Below, in pieces: positions 23,660 through 30,994 of a DNA stretch of 64,000 nucleotides (positions are counted from its first letter, which is position 1; each line of letters begins with the position of its first letter). This stretch comes from Pantoea eucrina (GTDB lineage: Bacteria; Pseudomonadota; Gammaproteobacteria; Enterobacterales; Enterobacteriaceae). The stretch is from the NCBI RefSeq assembly GCF_001691555.1, contig NZ_MAYN01000008.1, forward strand, positions 1,072,617-1,136,616. Reading direction: 5' to 3'. The translations under genes were made by a program, and so were the position numbers. Under the pieces are notes generated by a model that was not told the DNA's origin, did not search any database, and saw only the letters and a program-made list of their open reading frames with translations.

Positions 23660-24080
23660 ATCAAACTTCAGGGCCATCGGGCAACAGCTTCAGCCACTGC
23701 TCGAATCCGGCGAATGCTACCGGCTTACCCTCAAGCCGTGGAAAGAAAAACGCAGCCTCTCACAGAACGCACTTAGTCACATGTGGTATGCCGAAATCAG
23801 CGCCTACCTGATTAAGTCAGGCCGCACCGATGCAACACCCGAATGGGTAAAGCGCAACCTCAAGCGCACGTATCTGGGCTGTGAAGCCATCACCTACACC
23901 GATTTCATCACGGGCGAAAAGTCCACGACCTACGAACCCCGGCACACGGCCAATCTTGATACCGGAGAGATGCATTTCTTCCTGAATCAGATCGAGAGCT
24001 GGTGCATGCAGTTTGGTCTGGTGCTTACGGTCCCGCATGACTCGGAATATCAGAAACTGAAGGATAAACAAAATGGGTAG
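23625..24080 (+). CDS. ninB: NinB-like recombination protein
   Basis: 151 residues from GTG 23625 (GGGAGAAGG in front; an ATG at 23580 would overlap the previous gene by 80 bases). KPWKEKRSLSQNALSHMWYA corresponds to the N-R-S-L-x-Q-N motif of NinB/Orf, and WCMQFGLVLTVP near the C-terminus also fits. Lambda Orf is a recombination mediator that loads single-strand annealing proteins; a role alongside ERF and SSB is likely. Confidence 0.78.
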   Translation: MDIPKEGIRLHKSNFRAIGQQLQPLLESGECYRLTLKPWKEKRSLSQNALSHMWYAEISAYLIKSGRTDATPEWVKRNLKRTYLGCEAITYTDFITGEKSTTYEPRHTANLDTGEMHFFLNQIESWCMQFGLVLTVPHDSEYQKLKDKQNG

Positions 24081-24309
24081 ACCAAACACCTGGACACAGC
24101 AGGAAATTGACTACATCGAGCGTGTGGCCGGAAAGGTCCCGCCGCAGGTTATGGCAGACGCGCTTAACAAACCGCTCAGCACGCTCAAAACCAAAGCCAC
24201 CGTTCTGGGGCTGGGATTAAACGTACCGAAACATATTCTTGAGAAGCACTGGCCGGAGTATCTGAAGAAAAAGGAGAGCAGCCATGCGGCAAACGTGGTT
24301 CACCCATGA
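24073..24309 (+). CDS. Small HTH-like phage protein
   Basis: 78 residues: MGRPNTWTQQEIDYIERVAG, ALNKPLSTLKTKATVLGLGL, a homeodomain/SANT-like or resolvase-like HTH layout, then a Lys-rich tail. Overlaps the NinB-like stop by 8 bases. Possible DNA-binding protein. Confidence 0.6.
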   Translation: MGRPNTWTQQEIDYIERVAGKVPPQVMADALNKPLSTLKTKATVLGLGLNVPKHILEKHWPEYLKKKESSHAANVVHP

Positions 24310-24484
24310 TCCTGTAGACACCGATACCGCGAACGAACTCCTTCACCGATTTGCCACCCGCAATATTCAGACCCAAAAGACGCTCGCTACCGATCCCCGC
24401 CTTTGGCTGGTCAGCGCGCTGCTGCCTGAAAGCAAACGAGAACCACGGAGAGATCACACTTATGAGCAGAGATGCTGGCAATAA
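24284..24484 (+). CDS. Phage protein of unknown function (66 aa)
   Basis: 66 residues beginning MRQTWFTHDPVDTDTANELL. It overlaps both neighbours by about 25 bases in other frames. GAGCAGCC precedes the ATG. No family recognised. Confidence 0.55.
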   Translation: MRQTWFTHDPVDTDTANELLHRFATRNIQTQKTLATDPRLWLVSALLPESKREPRRDHTYEQRCWQ

Positions 24485-24746
24485 GCGCTGCTGTCGCTGC
24501 CACACCATCCTCACCAGTGAGGACAAATACCATCACGGCATATCATGCTGGAAGTGCGAGGAGGACATGTTCTATGCAGAGAAATTCGACTACTTCCCCC
24601 TGATCTGCGCCTGGCGATATGCAGGCTATCAGGTGCGATGGCTGAAGTGCGTCACCGGGCACCTCATGAGTCTGCTAATGCGTAGCATGCTCCGATGTGT
24701 AGTTGCCTACCGATCCGGATTGAAGCATCACAGGAGGGGGCGATGA
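24462..24746 (+). CDS. Cysteine-rich nin-region protein
   Basis: 94 residues from ATG 24462. A zinc-ribbon-like N-terminus CCRCHTILTSEDKYHHGISC followed by WKC is seen, then a hydrophobic/basic C-terminus. Stop overlaps the NinG start (ATGA). GGAGAG lies ten bases in front of the ATG. Unknown function. Confidence 0.6.
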   Translation: MSRDAGNKRCCRCHTILTSEDKYHHGISCWKCEEDMFYAEKFDYFPLICAWRYAGYQVRWLKCVTGHLMSLLMRSMLRCVVAYRSGLKHHRRGR

Positions 24747-25348
24747 GAAAAATCAGGCGCCGCTGCAAAAATCCGGGCTGCCGTGAATGGTTCCACCCAG
24801 GTTTCCAGAATCAAACCTGGTGCAGCGCAGACTGCGGAACCGTGATAGCACTGGCGAAGGTGGAGAAAGACCGGCAGAAAGCGATACAGGAGGCAGAGCG
24901 ACGACGTAAAGCAGAGACCCAGCAGGAAAAGCGCCACACCAAAATCCGCAAGTTAGCAGTACAGCCCCTCAGTTACTTCCATAAGCAAGCCCAGACAGCT
25001 TTTAACGCATATATCCGCACACGCGACGCCGGGCGGCCGTGCATCAGCTGTGGCCGCGATACCGGCGCGAAAATGAATGCGGGCCATTACCGCACCGTTG
25101 GAGCCAGCAAAGAAACCCGTTACGACGAAACCAACTGCCACCTTCAGTGTGAGCATTGCAACTCATACCTGTCCGGGAACATTGGCGAGTACAAGCCACA
25201 GCTTATTGCCAAGATCGGCCAGGCTGCTTTCGAACGCCTGATGGGACCGCACGAACTGAAGAAATGGACGCGGGAAGAACTGCAGGAGCTGGCTGCGTAC
25301 TACCGGCAGAAAACCAGAGAGCTAATTAAGCAGAGGGAGGCAGCATGA
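24743..25348 (+). CDS. ninG: NinG (Rap) recombination nuclease
   Basis: 201 residues. N-terminal cysteine motif CKNPGCREWFHP...WCSADC, a coiled Lys/Glu stretch, then PCISCGRDTGAKMNAGHYRT and CHLQCEHCNSYLSGN, the HNH-like metal region of NinG. In lambda this is the Rap structure-specific endonuclease used in recombination. Coupled to genes on both sides by ATGA. Confidence 0.93.
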   Translation: MRKIRRRCKNPGCREWFHPGFQNQTWCSADCGTVIALAKVEKDRQKAIQEAERRRKAETQQEKRHTKIRKLAVQPLSYFHKQAQTAFNAYIRTRDAGRPCISCGRDTGAKMNAGHYRTVGASKETRYDETNCHLQCEHCNSYLSGNIGEYKPQLIAKIGQAAFERLMGPHELKKWTREELQELAAYYRQKTRELIKQREAA

Positions 25349-26112
25349 GCTTAGAAGCGACAGTAAAGTACCATTTTCCAAAGGGGCAGAACTTCAGCGG
25401 AACCGCGCCGCAGACGTCGCCTGACACGCTTACCGGCACCGACTATATCGCAGCCATGGGAATGACGCAGAGTCGTGCTCCACTGGGTTACAGCGCTTTC
25501 ATGGGAAAGGTGGGAGTAAGTGAGAACGACGCCGCACGCGCCGTATCCCTGTTGACTGAATATGCACTTCAAACCTGCGAGAAGGTTCCAGCCTTTCGCA
25601 AACTCGACGCTGATATTAAACCAGCCGTTATGCAAACACTCGCAACTTATGCCTATCTCGATTACTGCCGAAGCGCCGCCAGCGTGAAGCCGTGTGATTG
25701 CTGCCATGCCACCGGATTCATTGAGGCCGATGTGTTCTCAATGAAATCACCACTGTCCGGCGGTGAGACTAGGAACGTCAAAGAGACCGTGCGCGTGCTC
25801 TGCAAGCAGTGCAAAGGCAAAGGGGTCCTATCAACTGCATGCCGTGACTGCAATGGCCGTGGCCGTGCAGTGATGAAAGCTGAGACGGAAAAGCAGGGCG
25901 TGCCTGTTATGGGCGACTGCAAGCGCTGCTGTGGACGTGGGTATGAACGCATTCCGGCAGCGGAAGCCTATCGTGCTATCTCCGGAATTACGGAGAGCAT
26001 AAGCCTGGCAACGTGGCATCGAAGCGGTAAACCATTCTACGACCAATTGATCGGAAAGCTCGAAACAGAGGAGTCCTGGGCGAATGTCGCGCTGAACAAG
26101 GTAACTGCATAG
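25345..26112 (+). CDS. Q: Q-type late antitermination protein
   Basis: 255 residues. Zinc-finger cluster with CDCCHATGFIE, CKQCKGKGVLSTACRDCNGR and CKRCCGRGYERIP typical of the larger Q family (PF03589), and the C-terminal SISLATWHRSGKPFYDQLIG. It ends the early rightward operon and should allow late transcription. The late promoter is expected in the following 150 bases; I could not identify it with confidence. Confidence 0.9.
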   Translation: MSLEATVKYHFPKGQNFSGTAPQTSPDTLTGTDYIAAMGMTQSRAPLGYSAFMGKVGVSENDAARAVSLLTEYALQTCEKVPAFRKLDADIKPAVMQTLATYAYLDYCRSAASVKPCDCCHATGFIEADVFSMKSPLSGGETRNVKETVRVLCKQCKGKGVLSTACRDCNGRGRAVMKAETEKQGVPVMGDCKRCCGRGYERIPAAEAYRAISGITESISLATWHRSGKPFYDQLIGKLETEESWANVALNKVTA

Positions 26113-26255
26113 AATCAAATTAAATGGCTCATTATTTTATCGTGAGCTATTTACTTTTCAGGAAGCTGGGGATATGATTTCCAACAGTTGAAGTTGCGCG
26201 CTGTTGTTAAGTGCGCCTCAAAACGAAAGTTCCATCACTCTGTGATAATTAGAAA

Positions 26256-26288
26256 GCCCTCCGGACTCACCATCCGCGAGGGTTTTTT
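26256..26288 (+). terminator. Terminator after Q (tR'-like)
   Basis: CCCTC-CGGA / CTCACCA / TCCG-C-GAGGG with one bulge, then six T. It separates Q from hicA; late transcription must pass it, consistent with Q action. The 26113-26255 stretch holds no gene that I can see. Confidence 0.85.
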
Positions 26289-26349
26289 GCAATAGTGCCA
26301 TCAAAAAGTTTATTCAGACAAAAATCGCAGCCTCCAGTAAACAAAAATG

Positions 26350-26378
26350 TTGACATGGTAAGCATAAATGTTTACTAT
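26350..26378 (+). promoter_or_regulatory. hicAB promoter with inverted-repeat operator
   Basis: TTGACA (26350-26355), 17 bp, TACTAT (26373-26378). Between them GTAAGCAT-AA-ATGTTTAC (26358-26375), eight of nine bases paired, covering the spacer and -10. HicB antitoxins repress such promoters. Confidence 0.82.
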
Positions 26379-26407
26379 CATGTCATGTTCAACGGATAGG
26401 AGGATTA

Positions 26408-26584
26408 GTGAGGCAAAGCGAGTTCAGGCGGTGGCTTGAATCTCAGGGTGTGGAAGTTTCAAACGGTACAAACCATCTGAAACTGAAATACAACGGGAAG
26501 CGAAGTGTAATGCCAAGACATCCCGGCGCTGAGTTAAAAGAACCATTGCGAAAGGCCATACTCAAGCAGTTAGGCCTGAATTAA
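26408..26584 (+). CDS. hicA: HicA mRNA-interferase toxin
   Basis: 58 residues from GTG 26408, preceded by GGATAGGAGGATTA. RQSEFRRWLESQGVEVSNGT, NHLKLKYNGKRSVMPRHPG and LRKAILKQLGLN match E. coli HicA almost throughout, including the catalytic His in TNHLKL. HicA folds as a double-stranded-RNA-binding domain and cleaves mRNA. The toxin gene comes before the antitoxin gene, as in E. coli. Confidence 0.93.
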   Translation: MRQSEFRRWLESQGVEVSNGTNHLKLKYNGKRSVMPRHPGAELKEPLRKAILKQLGLN

Positions 26585-26631
26585 TAAACCAGCCCTTTGG
26601 GGCTGGTACTCGCAGGACTCACTACAAAAAT

Positions 26632-27333
26632 ATGCGATACCCGATAATGCTGGAACCGCACGACGGCGGATATGTGGTTTCTTTTCCGGATATACCGGAA
26701 GCCCTAACGCAGGGTGATACGCGAGAAGAAGCGCTGGCTATGGGGCTGGATGCACTGGTTACTTCATTTGAATTCTATTTTGAAGATAACAGGCCTGTTC
26801 CGGAGCCGGGCTTAATTTCCGGTGACTTTGTAGAGGTTCCGGCAAGTGTATCGGCGAAGGTGCTGCTGCTTAATGCTTTCCTTTCTTCTGGCTTGACTCA
26901 GGTTGAGCTGGCTACGCGCATGGGAGTTAAAAAGCAGGAAGTGACACGCATTTTCGATCTGCACCACTCAACGAAGATCGATACTATCCAGAAGGCATTA
27001 GCTGTTATGGGCGTATCATTATCAGTCAGGGCTGAGGGGCAGCTTGATGTGTACACACTTAAGAACGGGGAGTACACGTTGCCACGTAGGTTGTGTCAGG
27101 GGGCTAGAGTAAAATTTATTGCGTGCCCTGCATTAAAGCCTGCTGAAATTGCAGTATACAGTGCTGAAGTTGTGCATGATGAGAGGCAGGATTCTAGCTT
27201 TTTAGTGATTAGAGATCCGCAAAAGCTGGAATTAGAAAGTCCTGATATGGAACTGGTGAGTTCACTCTCGGTCAGTCTGACCACTGGACAATCGGCAATA
27301 CCTGTAAACTGTGTTCTGCCTGAATCTTACTAA
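26632..27333 (+). CDS. hicB: HicB antitoxin with a C-terminal extension
   Basis: 233 residues. Residues 1-135 are a standard HicB: degraded RNase-H-like domain (MRYPIMLEPHDGGYVVSFPD, EALTQGD) and HTH (GLTQVELATRMGVKKQEVTR, IFDLHHSTKIDT). The usual protein ends about here; this one continues for about 98 residues (from EGQLDVYTLKNGEYTLPRR on) with beta-rich, moderately charged sequence that I do not recognise. The start is ATG at 26632 with no strong ribosome site. The gene pair has its own promoter and lies between two terminators. Confidence 0.88.
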   Translation: MRYPIMLEPHDGGYVVSFPDIPEALTQGDTREEALAMGLDALVTSFEFYFEDNRPVPEPGLISGDFVEVPASVSAKVLLLNAFLSSGLTQVELATRMGVKKQEVTRIFDLHHSTKIDTIQKALAVMGVSLSVRAEGQLDVYTLKNGEYTLPRRLCQGARVKFIACPALKPAEIAVYSAEVVHDERQDSSFLVIRDPQKLELESPDMELVSSLSVSLTTGQSAIPVNCVLPESY

Positions 27334-27347
27334 AGATAATTAATTGC

Positions 27348-27373
27348 AAAGGCTCACTTCGGTGGGCCTTTTT
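27348..27373 (+). terminator. Terminator after hicB
   Basis: AAAGGCTCAC / TTCG / GTGGGCCTTT with a TTTTT end. Closes the hicAB cassette. The 27374-27559 stretch ahead of the holin contains only a 26-codon frame at 27450-27530 that I cannot support. Confidence 0.9.
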
Positions 27374-27559
27374 CATTTCAGCGCCCAAAGGATTTCCCTC
27401 ACCAATTTTCCTGTGACTTTCACGGGGCGCTTCTTTCTACCTACGGCAGATGAGTAATGCGGGAATGTTTCCGGGCGACACTGGAAATATTAACCGGGAG
27501 CGCTTTGTTCACAACCTCATCAAATCCTAAAAGCGACTCCCCATCTCTGGGGGTGGGAA

Positions 27560-27883
27560 ATGCAAAAGATGCCTTACAAATCTGATCCGGGCCTGATTGC
27601 AGCCATGATTGCACTAGGCATGACACTGCTCGGCGCTGTGGCTGCTTATGCCTACAAAGTATTAAGCGGGGAGGCGTTCAGCTGGCGGACCCTGTGTCTG
27701 CAGGTAATCGTCTCACTGTTCGCCGGGCTTCTGATGATGCTGATAGCAAACTATTGCAACTGGCCGCAGGAAGTGACCGGCGCAATCTGTGGCATGGCTG
27801 GCTGGTCCGGTTCATCCCTTATCAAAGCACTGGAAAAACGTTTTCTGCAGAAAGCTGCAGGCGATGCGGGAGCTGCTGAATGA
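27560..27883 (+). CDS. Holin
   Basis: 107 residues with three hydrophobic helices (about residues 10-34, 48-66 and 72-90) and a charged C-terminus ending in the basic EKRFLQKAAG. Size, helix count and position in front of the endolysin identify a holin of the phage_holin_3/lysis-S type. It forms the inner-membrane hole that releases the endolysin. ATG overlaps with the endolysin by 4 bases at the end. Confidence 0.85.
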   Translation: MQKMPYKSDPGLIAAMIALGMTLLGAVAAYAYKVLSGEAFSWRTLCLQVIVSLFAGLLMMLIANYCNWPQEVTGAICGMAGWSGSSLIKALEKRFLQKAAGDAGAAE

Positions 27884-28512
27884 TTACTCTCGACCAGTTC
27901 CGGCGCGCGACCGGCATCAGCCACGCTCTGGCCGACATGTGGTTCCCTCACGTCGCAGCAGCGATGCGGGAATTCGATATCGACACGCCAAAGCGGCAGG
28001 CACACTTTCTGGCGCAGGTAGGGCATGAGTCTGCCGGCTTCACTAAAACCGAAGAGGGGCTGAATTACAGCGAGAGCGCTCTGAACGCTATGTTCGGCAA
28101 GCGTATCACCCCCTCACAGGCGAAAGCCTACGGCAGAAACAGCGGTCACCCCGCTGACCAGTGCATGATAGCCAGCATCATTTACGCAAACCGCAACGGA
28201 AACGGCAGCATCGAATCCGGTGACGGCTACCGGTACCGCGGGCGCGGGCTGATTCAGATAACTGGGAAGAAAAACTACTCGGCCCTGAATGCACAGCTGA
28301 GCGCTGACCTTATTGCAGCGCCGGACCTGTTATCGGGCAGGACACTTGCAGCACGGTCAGCGGCAGCCTGGTGGAAGAATCACGGCCTGAATGAGCTGGC
28401 AGACGCGGGGAATGTCGATCGCATCACGCGGGTTATCAATGGTGGCCTGAACGGTATCGATGACCGCCGGCAGCGTACCGCCCGCGCACTGGAGGTGCTA
28501 TGCAGAACATGA
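27880..28512 (+). CDS. Glycoside hydrolase 19 endolysin
   Basis: 210 residues of the GH19 (chitinase/lysozyme) family: AHFLAQVGHESAGFTKTEEG with the catalytic Glu in GHES, the second acid in LNYSESAL, YRYRGRGLIQITGKKNYSAL, and AAAWWKNHGLNELAD. No signal peptide, so export depends on the holin. Start overlaps the holin stop (ATGA); stop overlaps the Rz start. Confidence 0.94.
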   Translation: MITLDQFRRATGISHALADMWFPHVAAAMREFDIDTPKRQAHFLAQVGHESAGFTKTEEGLNYSESALNAMFGKRITPSQAKAYGRNSGHPADQCMIASIIYANRNGNGSIESGDGYRYRGRGLIQITGKKNYSALNAQLSADLIAAPDLLSGRTLAARSAAAWWKNHGLNELADAGNVDRITRVINGGLNGIDDRRQRTARALEVLCRT

Positions 28513-28916
28513 ACGTTATCCGCATCCTGATCCCCGTCATCTTCGTGGTCATCATCATCGGCTTCATTGCAAAGCTCGGCTATGACAATCAAATCCTCAC
28601 GCAGAGGAACGAGCGTCTGCGCCTGCAGAACACTGAGCTGATGTCCAAAAATACCGACCTTGCCGGCACCATTAAAACGCTGGCGGCGCATGTTGGTGAG
28701 CAAAACGAAATCGTCCGCGCTGAGACAAAGCGCCGGGCAGCCGCAGAGATGAAGCAGCAGGGGCTACAGGATGAGGTTAAGCAGGTATTACGCGACAGCA
28801 CGTGCAGCGTTGTGCTTGTCCCTGATGATGTCACTGACAAGCTGCGCGACCAGGCAGATTCAGTACGAAGCGGTAAAGGAGCCGCAGCTGCCGATACCGG
28901 CAAGCCTGCTAAGTGA
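28500..28916 (+). CDS. Rz: Rz-like inner-membrane spanin
   Basis: 138 residues: a single N-terminal membrane helix (about residues 8-27) and a long coiled-coil periplasmic domain (RNERLRLQNTELMSKNTDLA), typical of an i-spanin. It bridges to the Rz1 lipoprotein to fuse inner and outer membranes at the last step of lysis. The Rz1 frame lies partly inside it. Confidence 0.88.
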   Translation: MQNMNVIRILIPVIFVVIIIGFIAKLGYDNQILTQRNERLRLQNTELMSKNTDLAGTIKTLAAHVGEQNEIVRAETKRRAAAEMKQQGLQDEVKQVLRDSTCSVVLVPDDVTDKLRDQADSVRSGKGAAAADTGKPAK

Positions 28917-29058
28917 ATGCCCGGTACCGGTTATCCCAAAGCCAATGACCTACGGTGACAGTATCCTGCTCAACTTCCGGCTGCTGAACTCATTGGATGA
29001 GTGCAATGGCAAACTGAGAGCTATCAGCAGGATTGAAGAAATCAGAGCCTCGCAATAG
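28771..29058 (+). CDS. Rz1: Rz1-like outer-membrane spanin lipoprotein
   Basis: 95 residues in the +1 frame, overlapping the last 146 bases of Rz. N-terminal signal with lipobox LTSC (Cys25) after MRLSRYYATARAALCLSLMM, then a Pro-containing mature part (VKEPQLPIPASLLSECPVPV). It is longer than lambda Rz1. Overlapping rather than fully embedded organisation. Confidence 0.88.
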   Translation: MRLSRYYATARAALCLSLMMSLTSCATRQIQYEAVKEPQLPIPASLLSECPVPVIPKPMTYGDSILLNFRLLNSLDECNGKLRAISRIEEIRASQ

Positions 29059-29071
29059 CGGGGCTTTTTTG
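29046..29071 (+). terminator. Terminator after the lysis cassette
   Basis: AGCCTCGC / AATA / GCGGGGCT (one T-G pair) followed by six T. It includes the last codons of Rz1. Confidence 0.85.
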
Positions 29072-29114
29072 TACCTGCAGTAAATCACGCGCCATGCCCG
29101 GCGCATCAAACCAC

Positions 29115-29183
29115 ACAGAGCCTTTCAGGAATCAGCTTCGGAGATAACCGTTATAAGCGGCGGCTTCTCTGTGGGCGGTTATC
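29115..29183 (+). ncRNA. Structured leader before the KilA-N gene
   Basis: Two nested inverted repeats: ACAGAG (29115) with CTCTGT (29167) and GATAACCG (29143) with CGGTTATC (29176). They cross each other, so alternative folds are possible. No coding frame is visible in 29072-29220. Could regulate the KilA-N gene. Confidence 0.4.
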
Positions 29184-29220
29184 TGGGCAACGAGGCTTAT
29201 TCGCTAAAAGGTAAAACGCA

Positions 29221-29766
29221 ATGACATATCCAACGGTGATCGTAAGTGGCGTATCTGTTCGTGTAGACAGTGAGGGCCGCTACTGCCTGAATGACCTACA
29301 CGCAGCAGCAGTTCTGAACGGCGAAGCTACTGAATCGCAGAAGCCCAGCAAGTTCATCCGCAGCGCCACAGTTCAGCGGTTCGTCAAGGCGCTGGATGCC
29401 AGAGGACAAAAAAGTCCTTTGGAATATAATCAATCACTTAAAGTGATTCGGGGCGGTGACTCTCAGAGTGTATGGGGAGTCGAGATGATTGCCGTTCGAT
29501 ATGCGGCATGGATCAAGCCTGAGTTCGAGATTGATGTTTACAACACATTCATCGAAAGCCGCACAAGGTCACTCGACATCCTCAACCAACTAAACCGGCT
29601 CGATCATCTCATTTGCGGTGAAACCAAAGACATCAGCCAGTGTGCCAGCAAGATGGGTAAGTGGGGAAAAGGCGGTAGAAAGGCGCTGCTGAACGATGCA
29701 CGCAAAAACCTGATTGACCAGCTCGATCCTGACATGGTGGCACTGATGGAAGGGAGCGCGGCTTAA
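29221..29766 (+). CDS. KilA-N domain protein
   Basis: 181 residues. The KilA-N domain covers the first 110: GVSVRVDSEGRYCLNDLHAA, KPSKFIRSATVQRFVKAL, WGVEMIAVRYAAWIKPEFEI. DNA binding is expected; such proteins in phages are often antirepressor-like or regulatory. A helical C-terminal part follows (DHLICGETKDISQCASKMGK). It opens the accessory gene block between lysis and terminase. Confidence 0.85.
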   Translation: MTYPTVIVSGVSVRVDSEGRYCLNDLHAAAVLNGEATESQKPSKFIRSATVQRFVKALDARGQKSPLEYNQSLKVIRGGDSQSVWGVEMIAVRYAAWIKPEFEIDVYNTFIESRTRSLDILNQLNRLDHLICGETKDISQCASKMGKWGKGGRKALLNDARKNLIDQLDPDMVALMEGSAA

Positions 29767-29818
29767 TTAACATGCCAGGAATAGCAGGTATGTAAGAGAG
29801 CCACTTTCACAACGGCTT

Positions 29819-29858
29819 TCATCACAAGGCGCTTTCTAACCAGAGCGCCTGATGATGA
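29819..29858. repeat. Hairpin repeat, copy 1
   Basis: TCATCACAAGGCGC...GCGCCTGATGATGA, 14-base arms with two mismatches. A second copy with the same arms lies at 30856-30893. The two bracket the 29986, 30386 and immunity genes. The remainder of 29767-29985 holds no gene I can support. Confidence 0.85.
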
Positions 29859-29985
29859 ATCTCTCCGACAAGGGATAACGGTTAGCCACGCTGTGAAGCG
29901 TCGCGAAGCTGTGAGAAAAATTTGCTTCACTCGGATTAATCCTGGCGGTAGTCTGGTTGCTCTAATTTTCGCTAGGACCAATTTA

Positions 29986-30345
29986 ATGAAGATTATAAAC
30001 ATTGATATGAATTTGAGCAGCTCAGAATTAGGTAGAGCCAAAAGATTTCTCATCTTAGACCGCGTGCCTACCGCGCGTTGGCAGGCCATATTTAATGAGC
30101 TTCATAAAAATTCAATGGATACCGCCAAGAGAGCGGTAACCACATCTGGCAAATACCTTGAGGTTGAGTGCTCAATGGATGAAATACAGCAACAAGTTGA
30201 TAGGTTAAAGGCGCTTTGCCAGCAAACTGATGTTCAACTCCAAGCAGAATTTGATGAGTCTCAAAGAAAAGAGCAAGAACGTGTAAATCAAATTGAAGAA
30301 AAGAGGAAAATTGCAAGGGAACAATATAGTAAATTGAAGTTTTGA
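29986..30345 (+). CDS. Coiled-coil phage protein of unknown function
   Basis: 119 residues from ATG 29986. The N-terminal half has KIINIDMNLSSSELGRAKRF and RVPTARWQAIFNELHKNSMD; the C-terminal half is a long charged coiled coil (EIQQQVDRLKALCQQTDVQL, then Glu/Lys/Gln to the end). AT-rich relative to neighbours. A strong terminator follows. No family recognised; lies inside the repeat-bounded cassette. Confidence 0.6.
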   Translation: MKIINIDMNLSSSELGRAKRFLILDRVPTARWQAIFNELHKNSMDTAKRAVTTSGKYLEVECSMDEIQQQVDRLKALCQQTDVQLQAEFDESQRKEQERVNQIEEKRKIAREQYSKLKF

Positions 30346-30353
30346 TAAGAAAT

Positions 30354-30373
30354 CCGCCTCCGGGCGGTTTTTT
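30354..30373 (+). terminator. Terminator in the accessory block
   Basis: CCGCC / TCCG / GGCGG followed by six T, 6 bases after the coiled-coil gene. Confidence 0.88.
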
Positions 30374-30385
30374 ATTGAAGCAAAT

Positions 30386-30571
30386 ATGCCAGACACCTCT
30401 CGCATTACCGTCACCATCAAATCCGGTGAAACTCATGAAGGGCTGATGAACAGATCGCAGCCAGAGATCGTTAACGGCTTCATCGGCATTGCCCGCGAGG
30501 ATGGTGGCTGGGTCTATCTGGCGCCTGATGACGTGCTCAAGATGGAGTACGAGCCAGAGCAAAAAGAGTAA
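30386..30571 (+). CDS. Phage protein of unknown function (61 aa)
   Basis: 61 residues, beta-rich: ITVTIKSGETHEGLMNRSQP, GFIGIAREDGGWVYLAPDDV. It could be a small Sm-like or SH3-like fold, which is only an impression. GAAG lies 7 bases before the ATG. Confidence 0.6.
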   Translation: MPDTSRITVTIKSGETHEGLMNRSQPEIVNGFIGIAREDGGWVYLAPDDVLKMEYEPEQKE

Positions 30572-30603
30572 GATGGCCTTCACCACAAAGGAGGAGGTTG
30601 CCG

Positions 30604-30855
30604 ATGAAGTTTAAGCCAAGATTTGAGGATTACACGGAAGCCGAGTTTACAGCGTTAGTAGCTGTAATTTTCAGTGCCGAGGGTGGCGAAGCATACCAGG
30701 ACGAACTGATTGAACATGTTTGCTCTCTGTCTGAGCATCCAGAAGGTTCAGACCTGATTTTCTATAATGATGACGATGACCTGACTCCAGAGAAGGTTGT
30801 GGCGACAATGAGAGAGTGGCGCAAAGGTCAGGGGCTGGCTGATTTCAAGGCGTAG
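30604..30855 (+). CDS. Colicin/pyocin DNase-type immunity protein
   Basis: 83 residues from ATG 30604 (GGAGG in front). FEDYTEAEFTALVAVIFSAE and SEHPEGSDLIFYNDDDDLTP, VVATMREWRKGQGLADFKA match the Im2/Im7/Im9 family along the whole length, including the helix III hot-spot D-L-I-[FY]-Y (Im9 Asp51, Tyr54, Tyr55; here Phe in place of Tyr54). Im proteins bind and block the cognate nuclease domain. No colicin or pyocin nuclease gene is in the window, so it is an orphan. Confidence 0.9.
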   Translation: MKFKPRFEDYTEAEFTALVAVIFSAEGGEAYQDELIEHVCSLSEHPEGSDLIFYNDDDDLTPEKVVATMREWRKGQGLADFKA

Positions 30856-30893
30856 TCATCACAAGGCGCATTTGCGAGTGCGCCTGATGATGA
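30856..30893. repeat. Hairpin repeat, copy 2
   Basis: TCATCACAAGGCGC...GCGCCTGATGATGA, identical arms to 29819-29858 with a different loop. It begins at the base after the immunity stop codon. Confidence 0.85.
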
Positions 30894-30994
30894 GTGATTA
30901 TGATCAAAAATCAGTAAGATAATTCTTATACCAATGATGTATGCAAGATATTATCTCTTTGCTGAATGTTCAGCTTGTCTTAAGGGATTACGAA

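Noticed and set aside
26241-26249. TGTGATAAT as an extended -10 for the late promoter pR'
   Set aside because: No good -35, and the transcript would start inside the terminator stem; the late promoter may lie elsewhere between 26113 and 26240.
27450-27530. 26-codon frame between the hicB terminator and the holin
   Set aside because: ATG without ribosome site and no hydrophobic character expected of a second holin/antiholin.
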